Shown here in pieces: positions 1-5,373 of a stretch of DNA of 10,551 bases. Made by a program: the position numbers and the translations under genes. How positions within the stretch are numbered: position 1 is the stretch's first letter; the number at the start of each line of letters is the position of its first letter. Source of the stretch: an uncultured Oscillospiraceae bacterium (GTDB lineage Bacteria; Bacillota; Clostridia; Oscillospirales; Oscillospiraceae); NCBI GenBank assembly GCA_934659475.1, contig CAKUHX010000049.1:1-10551 (forward strand). The letters run 5' to 3'. The notes below the pieces were generated by a model, which was not told the DNA's origin, did not search any database, and was given only the letters and a program-made list of their open reading frames with translations.

Positions 1-871
1 CGGCGGTGTAGGCGCCCAGCTCGGTGTAGTTCACGCCGCAGGTGGCAAAGCTGCCCGCCTTGACGAAGGAATCGGCGCCGGTGTAGTGGGGAATGCCGGC
101 CTCGTTCAGGATCTCGGCCACAGCGCCGGCGGCGCCCATGACCACATTGTCAGTGGGTGTGAATACGGCGTCCACCTGGCCCACCAGAGCGTTGGCAGCG
201 GACAGGATCTCGTCGGTGGTGTTGCCGGTCTTTTCCACATAGGCGATACCCTTACTCTCCAGATAGGCCTTGGCATCGGCGATGGGGGTCGCGGAGTTGG
301 GCTCGGAGTTGGAGTACAGCAGGCCCACGGTCTTCACATCGGGGTTGGCGGTGAGCATCATGTCCAGGATGAAGGGGGTGTTCAGGGCGTCGCTGGTGCC
401 GGTGACGTTGTCGATGCCCTCCAGGCCGGCAACGGCGGGGTCGGAGATGGCGGCGTAGACCACGGGGATGTCGGTGCCCTCGGTGGCGTTGGCCATGCAC
501 TGGGCGGCCAGGGTGGCGATGGGGATGATGGCGTCATAGCCGCCGCTGACCACCTGGGAGCCGATCTGGTTCAGCACGGTGGCGTCGTTCTGGCCGCTGA
601 AGGAGTCAAACTGGAAGACATATTGAGAACCCTCCTGATAGGAGCGGGCGGTCAGTTCCTCCTCTATGGCGCTGCGGATCTCGTCCAGGGAGGCGTGGTC
701 CATCTGCTGAACGATGGCCACCTTGAAGGTCTTGGTCTCGCCAACGGACATGGCGGAGCCGGCGCTGGCGGAGCCGGAAGTGCCGCCGGACTGGGCGGGA
801 CTGCTGGAGCAGGCGGCCAGCAGGGACAGGGACATCACAAGAGACAGAGCGGCGGTAAACAGCTTTTTCAT
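1..871 (-). CDS. trpX: TrpX-type ABC transporter solute-binding lipoprotein, T-box-controlled copy (3' end cut off by window)
   Basis: Partial gene: 290 codons are present and the C-terminus runs off the left edge. The start at 871 gives a signal peptide beginning MKKLF, a hydrophobic core and a lipobox LAAC with Cys21, so the protein should be an extracellular lipoprotein. A Gly/Ser-rich linker follows. The mature part resembles the ABC_sub_bind (TrpX) family and shares landmarks with the complete TrpX at 6432-7445: VGLLYSNSEPNS (there VGLLFCSAEPNS) and TPTDN (there VPTDN). The two are clearly diverged, so this is not a recent duplicate. The preceding T-box reads a Trp codon, which argues for tryptophan as ligand (inference from regulation). 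The ribosome binding site AAAGAGG, eight bases upstream, is modest, and a small upstream ORF overlaps the start by four bases. Matching trpY and trpZ would be expected beyond the left edge. Family assignment is firm; ligand is probable. Confidence 0.85.
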   Translation of the reverse strand, partial: MKKLFTAALSLVMSLSLLAACSSSPAQSGGTSGSASAGSAMSVGETKTFKVAIVQQMDHASLDEIRSAIEEELTARSYQEGSQYVFQFDSFSGQNDATVLNQIGSQVVSGGYDAIIPIATLAAQCMANATEGTDIPVVYAAISDPAVAGLEGIDNVTGTSDALNTPFILDMMLTANPDVKTVGLLYSNSEPNSATPIADAKAYLESKGIAYVEKTGNTTDEILSAANALVGQVDAVFTPTDNVVMGAAGAVAEILNEAGIPHYTGADSFVKAGSFATCGVNYTELGAYTA

Positions 872-969
872 ATCAAAAACCTCTTTCTATTTTCAAGCAA
901 TTTATTTTGTAGTTTATGTTCGGGGGCGGGCTGGTATCCTGCGTTCCCGCGCCATCGTGTCAGTCCCAT
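868..969 (-). CDS. Possible 33-aa leader ORF coupled to trpX
   Basis: Short ORF (33 codons plus TGA) starting MGLTRWRGN and ending RKRFLI. It is preceded by AAAGGAG eight bases before the ATG, a better ribosome binding site than that of trpX. Its TGA overlaps the trpX ATG in an ATGA arrangement, the usual geometry for translational coupling. It starts downstream of the T-box terminator, so it is transcribed only when the T-box reads through. One Trp codon occurs at position 6. The C-terminal half is AT-rich and Lys/Arg/Asn-rich, which may simply reflect intergenic DNA. I recognise no protein family. It may be a coupling ORF or a chance reading frame with a good Shine-Dalgarno sequence. Confidence 0.35.
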   Translation of the reverse strand: MGLTRWRGNAGYQPAPEHKLQNKLLENRKRFLI

Positions 970-992
970 ATGCTTTGCTCCTTTCTCCGGGG

Positions 993-1034
993 GAAAATAA
1001 GATCCCGACAAACTGCGTGTGCAGTTTGTCGGGA
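993..1034 (-). terminator. T-box intrinsic terminator
   Basis: A perfect 13-bp stem, CCCGACAAACTGC pairing with GCAGTTTGTCGGG across an ACAC loop (1004-1033), is extended by one more A-T pair. It is followed on the minus strand by ATCTTATTTT. Its 5' arm begins with the CCCG that the T-box antiterminator uses, so the two folds exclude each other, as in other T-box leaders. The T-run is interrupted, so termination may be leaky. Confidence 0.85.
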
Positions 1035-1283
1035 CAGATAAAACATCTGCGGTGCCACCCGGCTTGACGGACTGTATCGTCCATCCACTCAGTGCGTACT
1101 GACATACGCCGGTCTTTGATTACGGAGGACCATACTCCGTCTTACATACTCCGGATGGAAAGGCCATCCGTTTCCGCTCGCCCTTGGAAGTCCATTCAGC
1201 CCTATGTTCTCTGCCGCCATCCCACCGCCGGCGGCTCTCTGAAAGAGAAGGGGTAAGGCTTACTCACTCTTCTTCAACGGTTT
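1000..1283 (-). promoter_or_regulatory. T-box riboswitch, tryptophan-specific (UGG)
   Basis: On the minus strand the conserved T-box GGGTGGCACCGC lies at 1049-1060. The antiterminator can be drawn: CGGG pairs with CCCG, GCAGAT pairs with ATCTGT, and the TGGCACC bulge lies between them. Upstream, Stem I has the AGAGAG motif and a distal stem GCCGCC/GGCGGC. On its 3' side the run CTGAA-TGG-AC places the specifier codon UGG at 1192-1194, in the usual GAA-NNN-AC context. The bulge UGGC would pair with an acceptor end GCCA, which fits the G discriminator base of bacterial tRNA-Trp. Uncharged tRNA-Trp should therefore stabilise the antiterminator and switch on trpX. Specifier and bulge point independently to Trp. 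Confidence 0.92.
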
Positions 1284-1289
1284 GAAGTG

Positions 1290-1318
1290 ATGATAGCACG
1301 CAAGGCCACCCTTGTCAA
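1290..1318 (-). promoter_or_regulatory. Promoter of the Trp T-box/trpX unit
   Basis: TTGACA at 1313-1318, a 17-base spacer and TATCAT at 1290-1295 form a near-consensus housekeeping (sigma-A) promoter. Transcription should start near 1283, just before T-box Stem I. It lies only about 35 bases after the metQ stop codon. Confidence 0.85.
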
Positions 1319-1352
1319 CAGGTAATTTTCGATTTGGCAGATCTGCCCTGGA

Positions 1353-2228
1353 TCAGAACACAGGCAGCACAGCGCCATTGTAGGTATCATCGATATACTG
1401 CTTCACGGCGTCGGACTGGAGCACCTCTACCAGAGCCTTGGTCTTGGCGCTGTCGGCATCGGCGGCGCGGACGGCCACGATGTTGGCATAGGTCTGGGCG
1501 GCGTCGCCGGAGGCGTCCTCGATAGCCAGAGCGTCAGCCACCTTCAGGCCGGCCTGCAGAGCGTAGTTGCCGTTGATGACGGCCACGGTGCCGGGATTGC
1601 TGTTGGCCAGCTGGGCGGGCACGGTGTCGGCCTGAACGGCCTGCACGTTGTAGCCCTTGGCGTCCACGATATCCAGAGTGGTCACGCCCTTCTCGGCGCT
1701 GGCGTCGGCGGGCAGCTCGATCAGGCCCTCCTGAGCCAGCAGCAGCAGAGCGCGGGTCTCGTTGCTGTCGTCGGCGGGGATCAGGATGGTAGCGCCGTCG
1801 GCAATGTCAGCCACGGAGGCCACGCCGTTGCTGTACAGGCCGAAGGGCTCGTAGTGGATCTTGGCGGCGGCCACCAGATCGGTGCCGTTGGAGGCGTTGT
1901 AGCTGTTCAGATAGGGGGTGTGCTGGAAGTAGTTGGCGTCCAGATCGCCGTCGGCCAGGGCCTTGTTGGGCAGGACGTAGTCGTCATACACCACGATCTC
2001 CAGGTCATAGCCCTTCTCGGCCAGAGCGTCCTTCACCTGCTCCAGGATCTCGGCGTGGGGGGTGGAGCTGGCGCCCACCTTGATAGTCTCCTTCTCTCCG
2101 GTGGAACTGGAGGCGGCGCCGGAAGCGGAGGAGCCGGAGGCGGCGGGGGTATCGTTCTTCTGGCCGCAGGCGGTCAGGGCGCTGACGGTCAGAGCAAGGG
2201 TCAGCAGCAGAGCAAGCTTCTTTTTCAT
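1353..2228 (-). CDS. metQ: Methionine ABC transporter solute-binding lipoprotein MetQ (NlpA family)
   Basis: The protein is a 291-residue lipoprotein of the NlpA/MetQ family and should capture methionine (D- or L-) outside the membrane for MetNI. The signal peptide MKKKLALLL leads to a lipobox LTAC with Cys21 and a Ser/Ala/Gly linker. The family pattern follows: IKVGASSTPHAEILEQV near the start, VVYDDYVLPNKAL, DANYFQHTPYL, and a C-terminal half ending in a VLQSDAVKQYI-type segment. I chose the ATG at 2228. An ATG three codons upstream (2237) has AGGAG only one base away, while 2228 has it ten bases away and gives a cleaner signal peptide. It is the last gene of metNIQ, separated from metI by about 160 bases with hairpins. 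No strong terminator follows; only a short palindrome GGCAGATCTGCC lies at 1336-1347. Confidence 0.95.
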   Translation of the reverse strand: MKKKLALLLTLALTVSALTACGQKNDTPAASGSSASGAASSSTGEKETIKVGASSTPHAEILEQVKDALAEKGYDLEIVVYDDYVLPNKALADGDLDANYFQHTPYLNSYNASNGTDLVAAAKIHYEPFGLYSNGVASVADIADGATILIPADDSNETRALLLLAQEGLIELPADASAEKGVTTLDIVDAKGYNVQAVQADTVPAQLANSNPGTVAVINGNYALQAGLKVADALAIEDASGDAAQTYANIVAVRAADADSAKTKALVEVLQSDAVKQYIDDTYNGAVLPVF

Positions 2229-2307
2229 GTGATTCATTCTCCTTTGAATTTTATTTGATTTGACCGGTCTCCGGTCTGAAAACTGCCGCAGTGCGGACGG
2301 GGTCAGC

Positions 2308-2350
2308 CGGGGCTCACATTCGTTCGCCCCGCCTGTCGGCCCGCAGGCGG
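2308..2350 (-). other. Overlapping intercistronic hairpins between metI and metQ
   Basis: The 162-base metI-metQ gap contains two inverted repeats that share bases: CGGGGC/GCCCCG (2308-2313 with 2326-2331, loop 12) and CCGCCTG/CAGGCGG (2329-2335 with 2344-2350, loop 8). Only one can form at a time. Another short repeat, GACCGG-TCT-CCGGTC (2262-2276), lies nearer metQ. No T-run follows, so these are not obvious terminators. They may mark an mRNA processing or stability site that sets binding-protein levels apart from metNI. That function is inference. Confidence 0.4.
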
Positions 2351-2390
2351 TAGAGAGTCGTTGTCTTCATATCCGTTCCTCCCGTGGGGT

Positions 2391-3116
2391 TTATTTGATC
2401 CGCTTATCCGTGCGCCGGGCGATGAAGCTGCCCGCCAGCTGGATCAGCTGGACAATGACTACCATGAGCACTACGCACAGCCAGGTGATGTCCCCGTTGG
2501 AGCGCTGGTGACCGTAGATGATGGCGATCTGACCCAGACCGGTGCCGCCCAGAGTGGCGGCCAGTGCGGTATAGCCGAAGATGGTCACGGTTGAGATCAC
2601 CGCACCCTGGATCAGGGCGGGCTTGGCCTCTGGCAGGAGCACATGCAGCACGATCTGGGTGTTGGTGCAGCCCATGGCCTGAGCAGCCTCGATGATGCCG
2701 GCGTTGACCTCTTTGATGGAGGACTCCACCATCCGGGCCACATAGGGGGCGGCGGCGATGATCAGGGTGACGATGACTGCGGCGTTGCCCAGGCTGGTGT
2801 GGACGATCAGGCGGGCCACCGGGATCATAGCCACCATGAGGATGATACAGGGGATGCTGCGGAAGAAGTTGATGACCACCCCCAGCAGACCGTTGAGCCA
2901 CCGGACGGGGCGGATGCCCCCCTCGTCGGTCACCGCCAGGATCATGCCCAGGGGCAGGCCGATGAGATAGGCGAACAGGGCGGACAGCACCGTCATATAG
3001 ACGGTCTCCCAGATGCCCTTCTGGAGCACGCCGTTGTCCCACAGCTTGATCAGCATTTCAGAAGGGATCCCCTTCTCGGCAAAAAAAGCAGTAATATTGG
3101 CGATCAGTGCGGACAT
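2391..3116 (-). CDS. metI: Methionine ABC transporter permease MetI
   Basis: The protein is a 241-residue integral membrane permease that forms the methionine channel as a dimer with MetN. About five membrane segments are visible: roughly residues 40-62, 75-100, 112-125, 168-190 and 212-232. The cytoplasmic EAA loop that docks onto the ATPase begins at about residue 143 (EAAQAMGC) and ends with LPEA at 161-164. The N-terminus is slightly longer than that of typical 217-residue MetI proteins. The start ATG directly abuts the metN stop (TAAATG), with GGAGG eight bases upstream inside the end of metN, so the genes are cotranscribed and probably coupled. Confidence 0.95.
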   Translation of the reverse strand: MSALIANITAFFAEKGIPSEMLIKLWDNGVLQKGIWETVYMTVLSALFAYLIGLPLGMILAVTDEGGIRPVRWLNGLLGVVINFFRSIPCIILMVAMIPVARLIVHTSLGNAAVIVTLIIAAAPYVARMVESSIKEVNAGIIEAAQAMGCTNTQIVLHVLLPEAKPALIQGAVISTVTIFGYTALAATLGGTGLGQIAIIYGHQRSNGDITWLCVVLMVVIVQLIQLAGSFIARRTDKRIK

Positions 3117-4112
3117 TTACCCTTCCTCCTTCCAGGTGACCCCGCTGTTTTTCAGCCAGGCAATGATCTTCTCCTCCTGCCGCTTGTCGTGGGGCAGCTC
3201 CAGGATCATGTGGCCGTACACCGTACCCTCAAAGTCCTTGGTGTCGGCAAAGAGGATGTTCACCGGGGCCTGACACTCCAGCACCAGGTCGGAGATCACG
3301 GGCCGGCGGGACTTCTGCCCGTCGAAAATGATACGCAGGCGGCGGCCGCCGTCGGTCTGGGCGGCCAGAGCCTTGCGGTCCTGGGGCAGGATCAGCTCCT
3401 TGGCGATCTCCGACTGGGGAGAGGTGAACACGTCGGCCACCTTTCCCTCCTCGGCGATGACGCTGTGGTCGATCACCGCCACCCGGTCACAGATCTGGTC
3501 GATGACCTTCATCTCGTGGGTGATGATGATGATGGTCACCCCCATGGTCTCGTTGATCTGGCGCAGCAGCTCCAGAATGGAGCGGGTGGTGTTGGGGTCA
3601 AGGGCGCTGGTGGCCTCGTCACACAGCAGATACTTGGGGTTGGTGGACAGGGCCCGGGCGATGGCCACCCGCTGCTTCTGTCCGCCGGACAGCTGGCTGG
3701 GATAGGCCTTTTCCCGCTCGCTCAGCCCCACAAGGGCCAGCAGTTCTTTGGCCTTTTCCCGGGCCTGTGCCTTCTTCATGCCGCCGATCTCCAGCGGGAA
3801 GGCCACGTTGTCCAGCACGCTGCGCTGCTCCAGCAGGTTAAAGCCCTGGAAGATCATCCCGATCCCCCGGCGGACGCGCAGCAGCTCGCCCCGGCTGAGG
3901 GCGGTCAGCTCCTGCCCGTCGATCCACACCTCGCCCTCGGTGGGCCGCTCCAGCAGATTGATGCACCGCACCAGCGTGCTCTTTCCCGCCCCGGACAGGC
4001 CGATCACGCCGAAGATCTCGCCGTCGGCAATGGTCAGGCTGATGTCCTTCAGGGCCTCCACCGTTCCGGCGGAGGAGTGGTAGGTCTTGCTCAGATGCTT
4101 GAGTTCGATCAT
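3117..4112 (-). CDS. metN: Methionine ABC transporter ATP-binding protein MetN with NIL domain
   Basis: The ATPase of the methionine importer, 331 residues from the ATG at 4112. It has Walker A GLSGAGKST (38-46), a Q-loop at Gln89, the signature LSGGQ (141-145), Walker B YLLCDE (161-166) and the switch His199. Residues from about 260 onward match the C-terminal NIL domain, which in characterised MetN proteins binds methionine and shuts transport down (trans-inhibition). A start at 4112 is supported by GGAGGGAG about eight bases upstream and by alignment of IELKHLSKTY with family N-termini. The frame is open back to an ATG at 4181, but that stretch is the attenuator terminator and is not likely translated. 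It is the first structural gene after the Met-rich leader ORF. Confidence 0.96.
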   Translation of the reverse strand: MIELKHLSKTYHSSAGTVEALKDISLTIADGEIFGVIGLSGAGKSTLVRCINLLERPTEGEVWIDGQELTALSRGELLRVRRGIGMIFQGFNLLEQRSVLDNVAFPLEIGGMKKAQAREKAKELLALVGLSEREKAYPSQLSGGQKQRVAIARALSTNPKYLLCDEATSALDPNTTRSILELLRQINETMGVTIIIITHEMKVIDQICDRVAVIDHSVIAEEGKVADVFTSPQSEIAKELILPQDRKALAAQTDGGRRLRIIFDGQKSRRPVISDLVLECQAPVNILFADTKDFEGTVYGHMILELPHDKRQEEKIIAWLKNSGVTWKEEG

Positions 4113-4136
4113 ACGGTCAACTCCCTCCATAGCAGC

Positions 4137-4175
4137 AAAAAACGGACCCGGGAACTCACTTTGTTCCCAAGTCCG
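4137..4175 (-). terminator. Attenuator terminator in the metNIQ leader
   Basis: On the minus strand CGGACTTGGGAAC (4163-4175) pairs along its whole length with GTTCCCGGGTCCG (4143-4155). This gives 13 bp, including two G-U pairs that exist only in the minus-strand RNA, with a 7-base loop. TTTTTT follows immediately (4137-4142). It is a textbook intrinsic terminator placed after a promoter and a leader ORF but about 25 bases before the metN start. It must be bypassed for the operon to be expressed, which marks it as an attenuator. Confidence 0.88.
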
Positions 4176-4218
4176 CGTCATCTGGATCCGGGCGCTTTCT
4201 CAGCACCCCACGACGGAT
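4166..4218 (-). promoter_or_regulatory. Candidate antiterminator and competing upstream hairpin of the met leader
   Basis: Two folds compete for the segment GCGCCCGGATCC (4184-4195). In the first, CCCGGATCC (4184-4192) pairs with GGACTTGGG (4166-4174), the 5' arm of the terminator, with two G-U pairs, one mismatch and a 9-base loop. This would prevent termination. In the second, GGGTGC (4203-4208) pairs with GCGCCC (4190-4195) around a loop holding the leader stop codon TGA, and ATCC (4215-4218) can add pairs with GGAT. This would free the terminator. The pairings were found by eye; stabilities were not computed. Confidence 0.55.
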
Positions 4219-4325
4219 ATGAAACAAGGCGAGCCGCTGTTTTGAGCGCACATCATCGCGCGCATGCCGCACATGCACATCATATCATCCATCATCATGG
4301 TGCTGACGCCGGTGTAAACGCGCAT
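4200..4325 (-). CDS. Met/Cys-rich leader peptide of the metNIQ operon (41 aa)
   Basis: A 41-codon ORF begins MRVYTGVST. It carries ten Met (1, 10-12, 15, 16, 18, 21, 24, 25) and five Cys (17, 19, 26, 34, 41); residues 10-26 alone hold nine Met and three Cys. GGGAG lies eight bases before the ATG, and the promoter is about 58 bases upstream of it, with transcription likely starting near 4376. The TGA (4200-4202) is followed within eight bases by the antiterminator/terminator segments and then metN. Codon enrichment for the amino acid that the operon imports, followed by a terminator, is the signature of ribosome-mediated attenuation: slow decoding of Met codons would favour readthrough. I see no SAM riboswitch or T-box motif here. 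A metal-binding micropeptide is a less likely reading. Function is inferred; the ORF and its position are directly visible. Confidence 0.75.
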   Translation of the reverse strand: MRVYTGVSTMMMDDMMCMCGMRAMMCAQNSGSPCFISVVGC

Positions 4326-4353
4326 GTGACTCGCTCCCTTCTCTGTTTCTTCC

Positions 4354-4369
4354 GCGGGACACGTCCCGC
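4354..4369 (-). other. Small hairpin near the 5' end of the met leader RNA
   Basis: GCGGGAC and GTCCCGC form a near-perfect inverted repeat a few bases after the expected transcription start and upstream of the leader ribosome binding site. It would form a compact 5' stem-loop, perhaps stabilising the leader RNA. There is no evidence for a more specific role. Confidence 0.4.
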
Positions 4370-4382
4370 TTTTTCTGGGTAT

Positions 4383-4412
4383 AGTTTAGCGCGGAAAAGG
4401 GGCCTGTGTCAA
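4383..4412 (-). promoter_or_regulatory. Promoter of the metNIQ operon
   Basis: A perfect -35 box TTGACA (4407-4412), an 18-base spacer and TAAACT (4383-4388) as the -10 box. Transcription should start near 4376, giving a leader RNA of about 265 bases before metN. It lies about 70 bases past the terminator of the upstream trp-type operon, so metNIQ is an independent unit. Confidence 0.78.
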
Positions 4413-4479
4413 CCTTTGTTTTCCGAAAAAACACACAAAAACAGTGGGTTAAAGCGGAAGGATCCCGGCCTCTTTGCCG

Positions 4480-4518
4480 AAAACAGAAAAACGGGCGCCC
4501 GCCGTAAGGCAGACGCCC
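4480..4518 (-). terminator. Terminator of the trpXYZ-type operon
   Basis: GGGCGTCTGCC and GGCGGGCGCCC form an 11-bp stem on the minus strand (two G-U pairs) around a TTAC loop (4493-4518). GTTTTTCTGTTTT follows. It starts about 18 bases after the TrpZ stop codon and cleanly separates the two transporter operons. Confidence 0.9.
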
Positions 4519-4536
4519 GAAAAATGCGGCGCAGAC

Positions 4537-5373
4537 TCAGGACAAAAGAACGGAATCCGTCTCCTCCTGCTGACCGGCCAGAGCGGCAAAGCGGTCCAGC
4601 AGATCCTGCTTGGTCAGCTTCTTCTTCTCCTCGCCGGAGATGTCCAGGATGATGCGGCCCGCGTTCATCATGATCAGGCGGTTGCCGTGGGTGATGGCGT
4701 CCCGCATGTTGTGGGTGATCATCATAGCGGTCAGGTGGTTTTCGGCCACGATGCGGTCAGACAGCTCCAGCACCTTGGCGGCGGTGGCGGGGTCCAGAGC
4801 GGCGGTGTGCTCGTCCAGCAGCAGCAGCTCCGGCCGTCGGAGGGAGGCCATCAGCAGGGTCAGCGCCTGCCGCTGGCCGCCGGACAGCAGGCCCACCTTG
4901 CTGGTCATGCGGTCCTCCAGGCCCAGGCCCAGAGTCTTCAGCTTCTCCCGGTACTCCTCCCGCTCCGCCCGGGTGATGCCCCAGGACAGGCCGCGGCGCC
5001 TGCCCCGGCGGGCGGCCAGGGCCAGGTTCTCCTCGATCTGCATAGTGGGTGCGGTGCCCATCATGGGGTCCTGGAACACCCGGCCGATGAACTTGGCCCG
5101 GCGGTGCTCCGGCAGATGGGTCACGTCCACCCCGCCGATGGCGATGGTGCCGGCGTCCACCGTAAAGGTGCCGGCCACGGCATTCAGCATAGTGGACTTG
5201 CCCGCGCCGTTGCCGCCGATCACGGTGACGAAATCGCCGTCGTTCAGGGTCAGGCTCAGGTCCTGCAGGGCGGTCTTGGCGTTGATGGTGCCGGGATTGA
5301 AGGTCTTGTAGATGCTCTTCAGCTCCAGCATGGCCCGGGCGGGCTGGGACTGAACGTTCTTTCTCTCATCCAT
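4537..5373 (-). CDS. trpZ: ABC transporter ATP-binding protein, TrpZ type
   Basis: The energy-supplying ATPase of the trpXYZ-type importer, 278 residues. It has Walker A GGNGAGKS (53-60), a Q-loop at Gln101 (VFQDPMMG), the signature LSGGQ (163-167), Walker B LLLLDE (183-188) and the switch His221. The overall pattern, with a short nucleotide-binding domain and no C-terminal regulatory domain, resembles the ATPases that pair with LivH/LivM-like permeases. The ATG at 5373 overlaps the trpY stop by eight bases and has GGAGG eight bases upstream, so translation is likely coupled. An internal Met at codon 15 is an alternative start but lacks this support. A strong terminator follows. Confidence 0.88.
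   Translation of the reverse strand: MDERKNVQSQPARAMLELKSIYKTFNPGTINAKTALQDLSLTLNDGDFVTVIGGNGAGKSTMLNAVAGTFTVDAGTIAIGGVDVTHLPEHRRAKFIGRVFQDPMMGTAPTMQIEENLALAARRGRRRGLSWGITRAEREEYREKLKTLGLGLEDRMTSKVGLLSGGQRQALTLLMASLRRPELLLLDEHTAALDPATAAKVLELSDRIVAENHLTAMMITHNMRDAITHGNRLIMMNAGRIILDISGEEKKKLTKQDLLDRFAALAGQQEETDSVLLS

Noticed and set aside
914..1105. 63-codon minus-strand frame across the T-box terminator
   Set aside because: It lies within the structured T-box RNA, has no ribosome binding site, and is explained by the riboswitch.
2229..2237. MetQ start at the ATG at 2237
   Set aside because: The Shine-Dalgarno sequence would be only one base away, too close for initiation; 2228 is spaced better and gives a standard signal peptide.
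4113..4181. N-terminally extended MetN starting at 4181
   Set aside because: The extra codons lie in the terminator hairpin and its T-run and have no family match. GGAGGGAG before the ATG at 4112 and family alignment support the shorter protein.
4200..4325. Reading the Met/Cys-rich ORF as a copper-binding peptide
   Set aside because: Composition alone would allow it, but placement between promoter and attenuator of a methionine importer, with competing hairpins at its stop, fits a leader peptide better. No metal-transport gene is nearby.
4137..4376. SAM riboswitch or Met T-box in the metNIQ leader
   Set aside because: I looked for SAM-I core motifs and for a GGGTGGNACC T-box on the transcribed strand and found neither; the Met-rich ORF explains the leader better. 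A covariance-model scan would settle it.
2643..4652. Plus-strand open frame of 669 codons, and other long plus-strand frames
   Set aside because: They are antisense to metNI, trpZYX and tsaD, rich in His, Gly, Gln and Asp as expected from mirrored GC-rich codons, and lack ribosome binding sites and family motifs.
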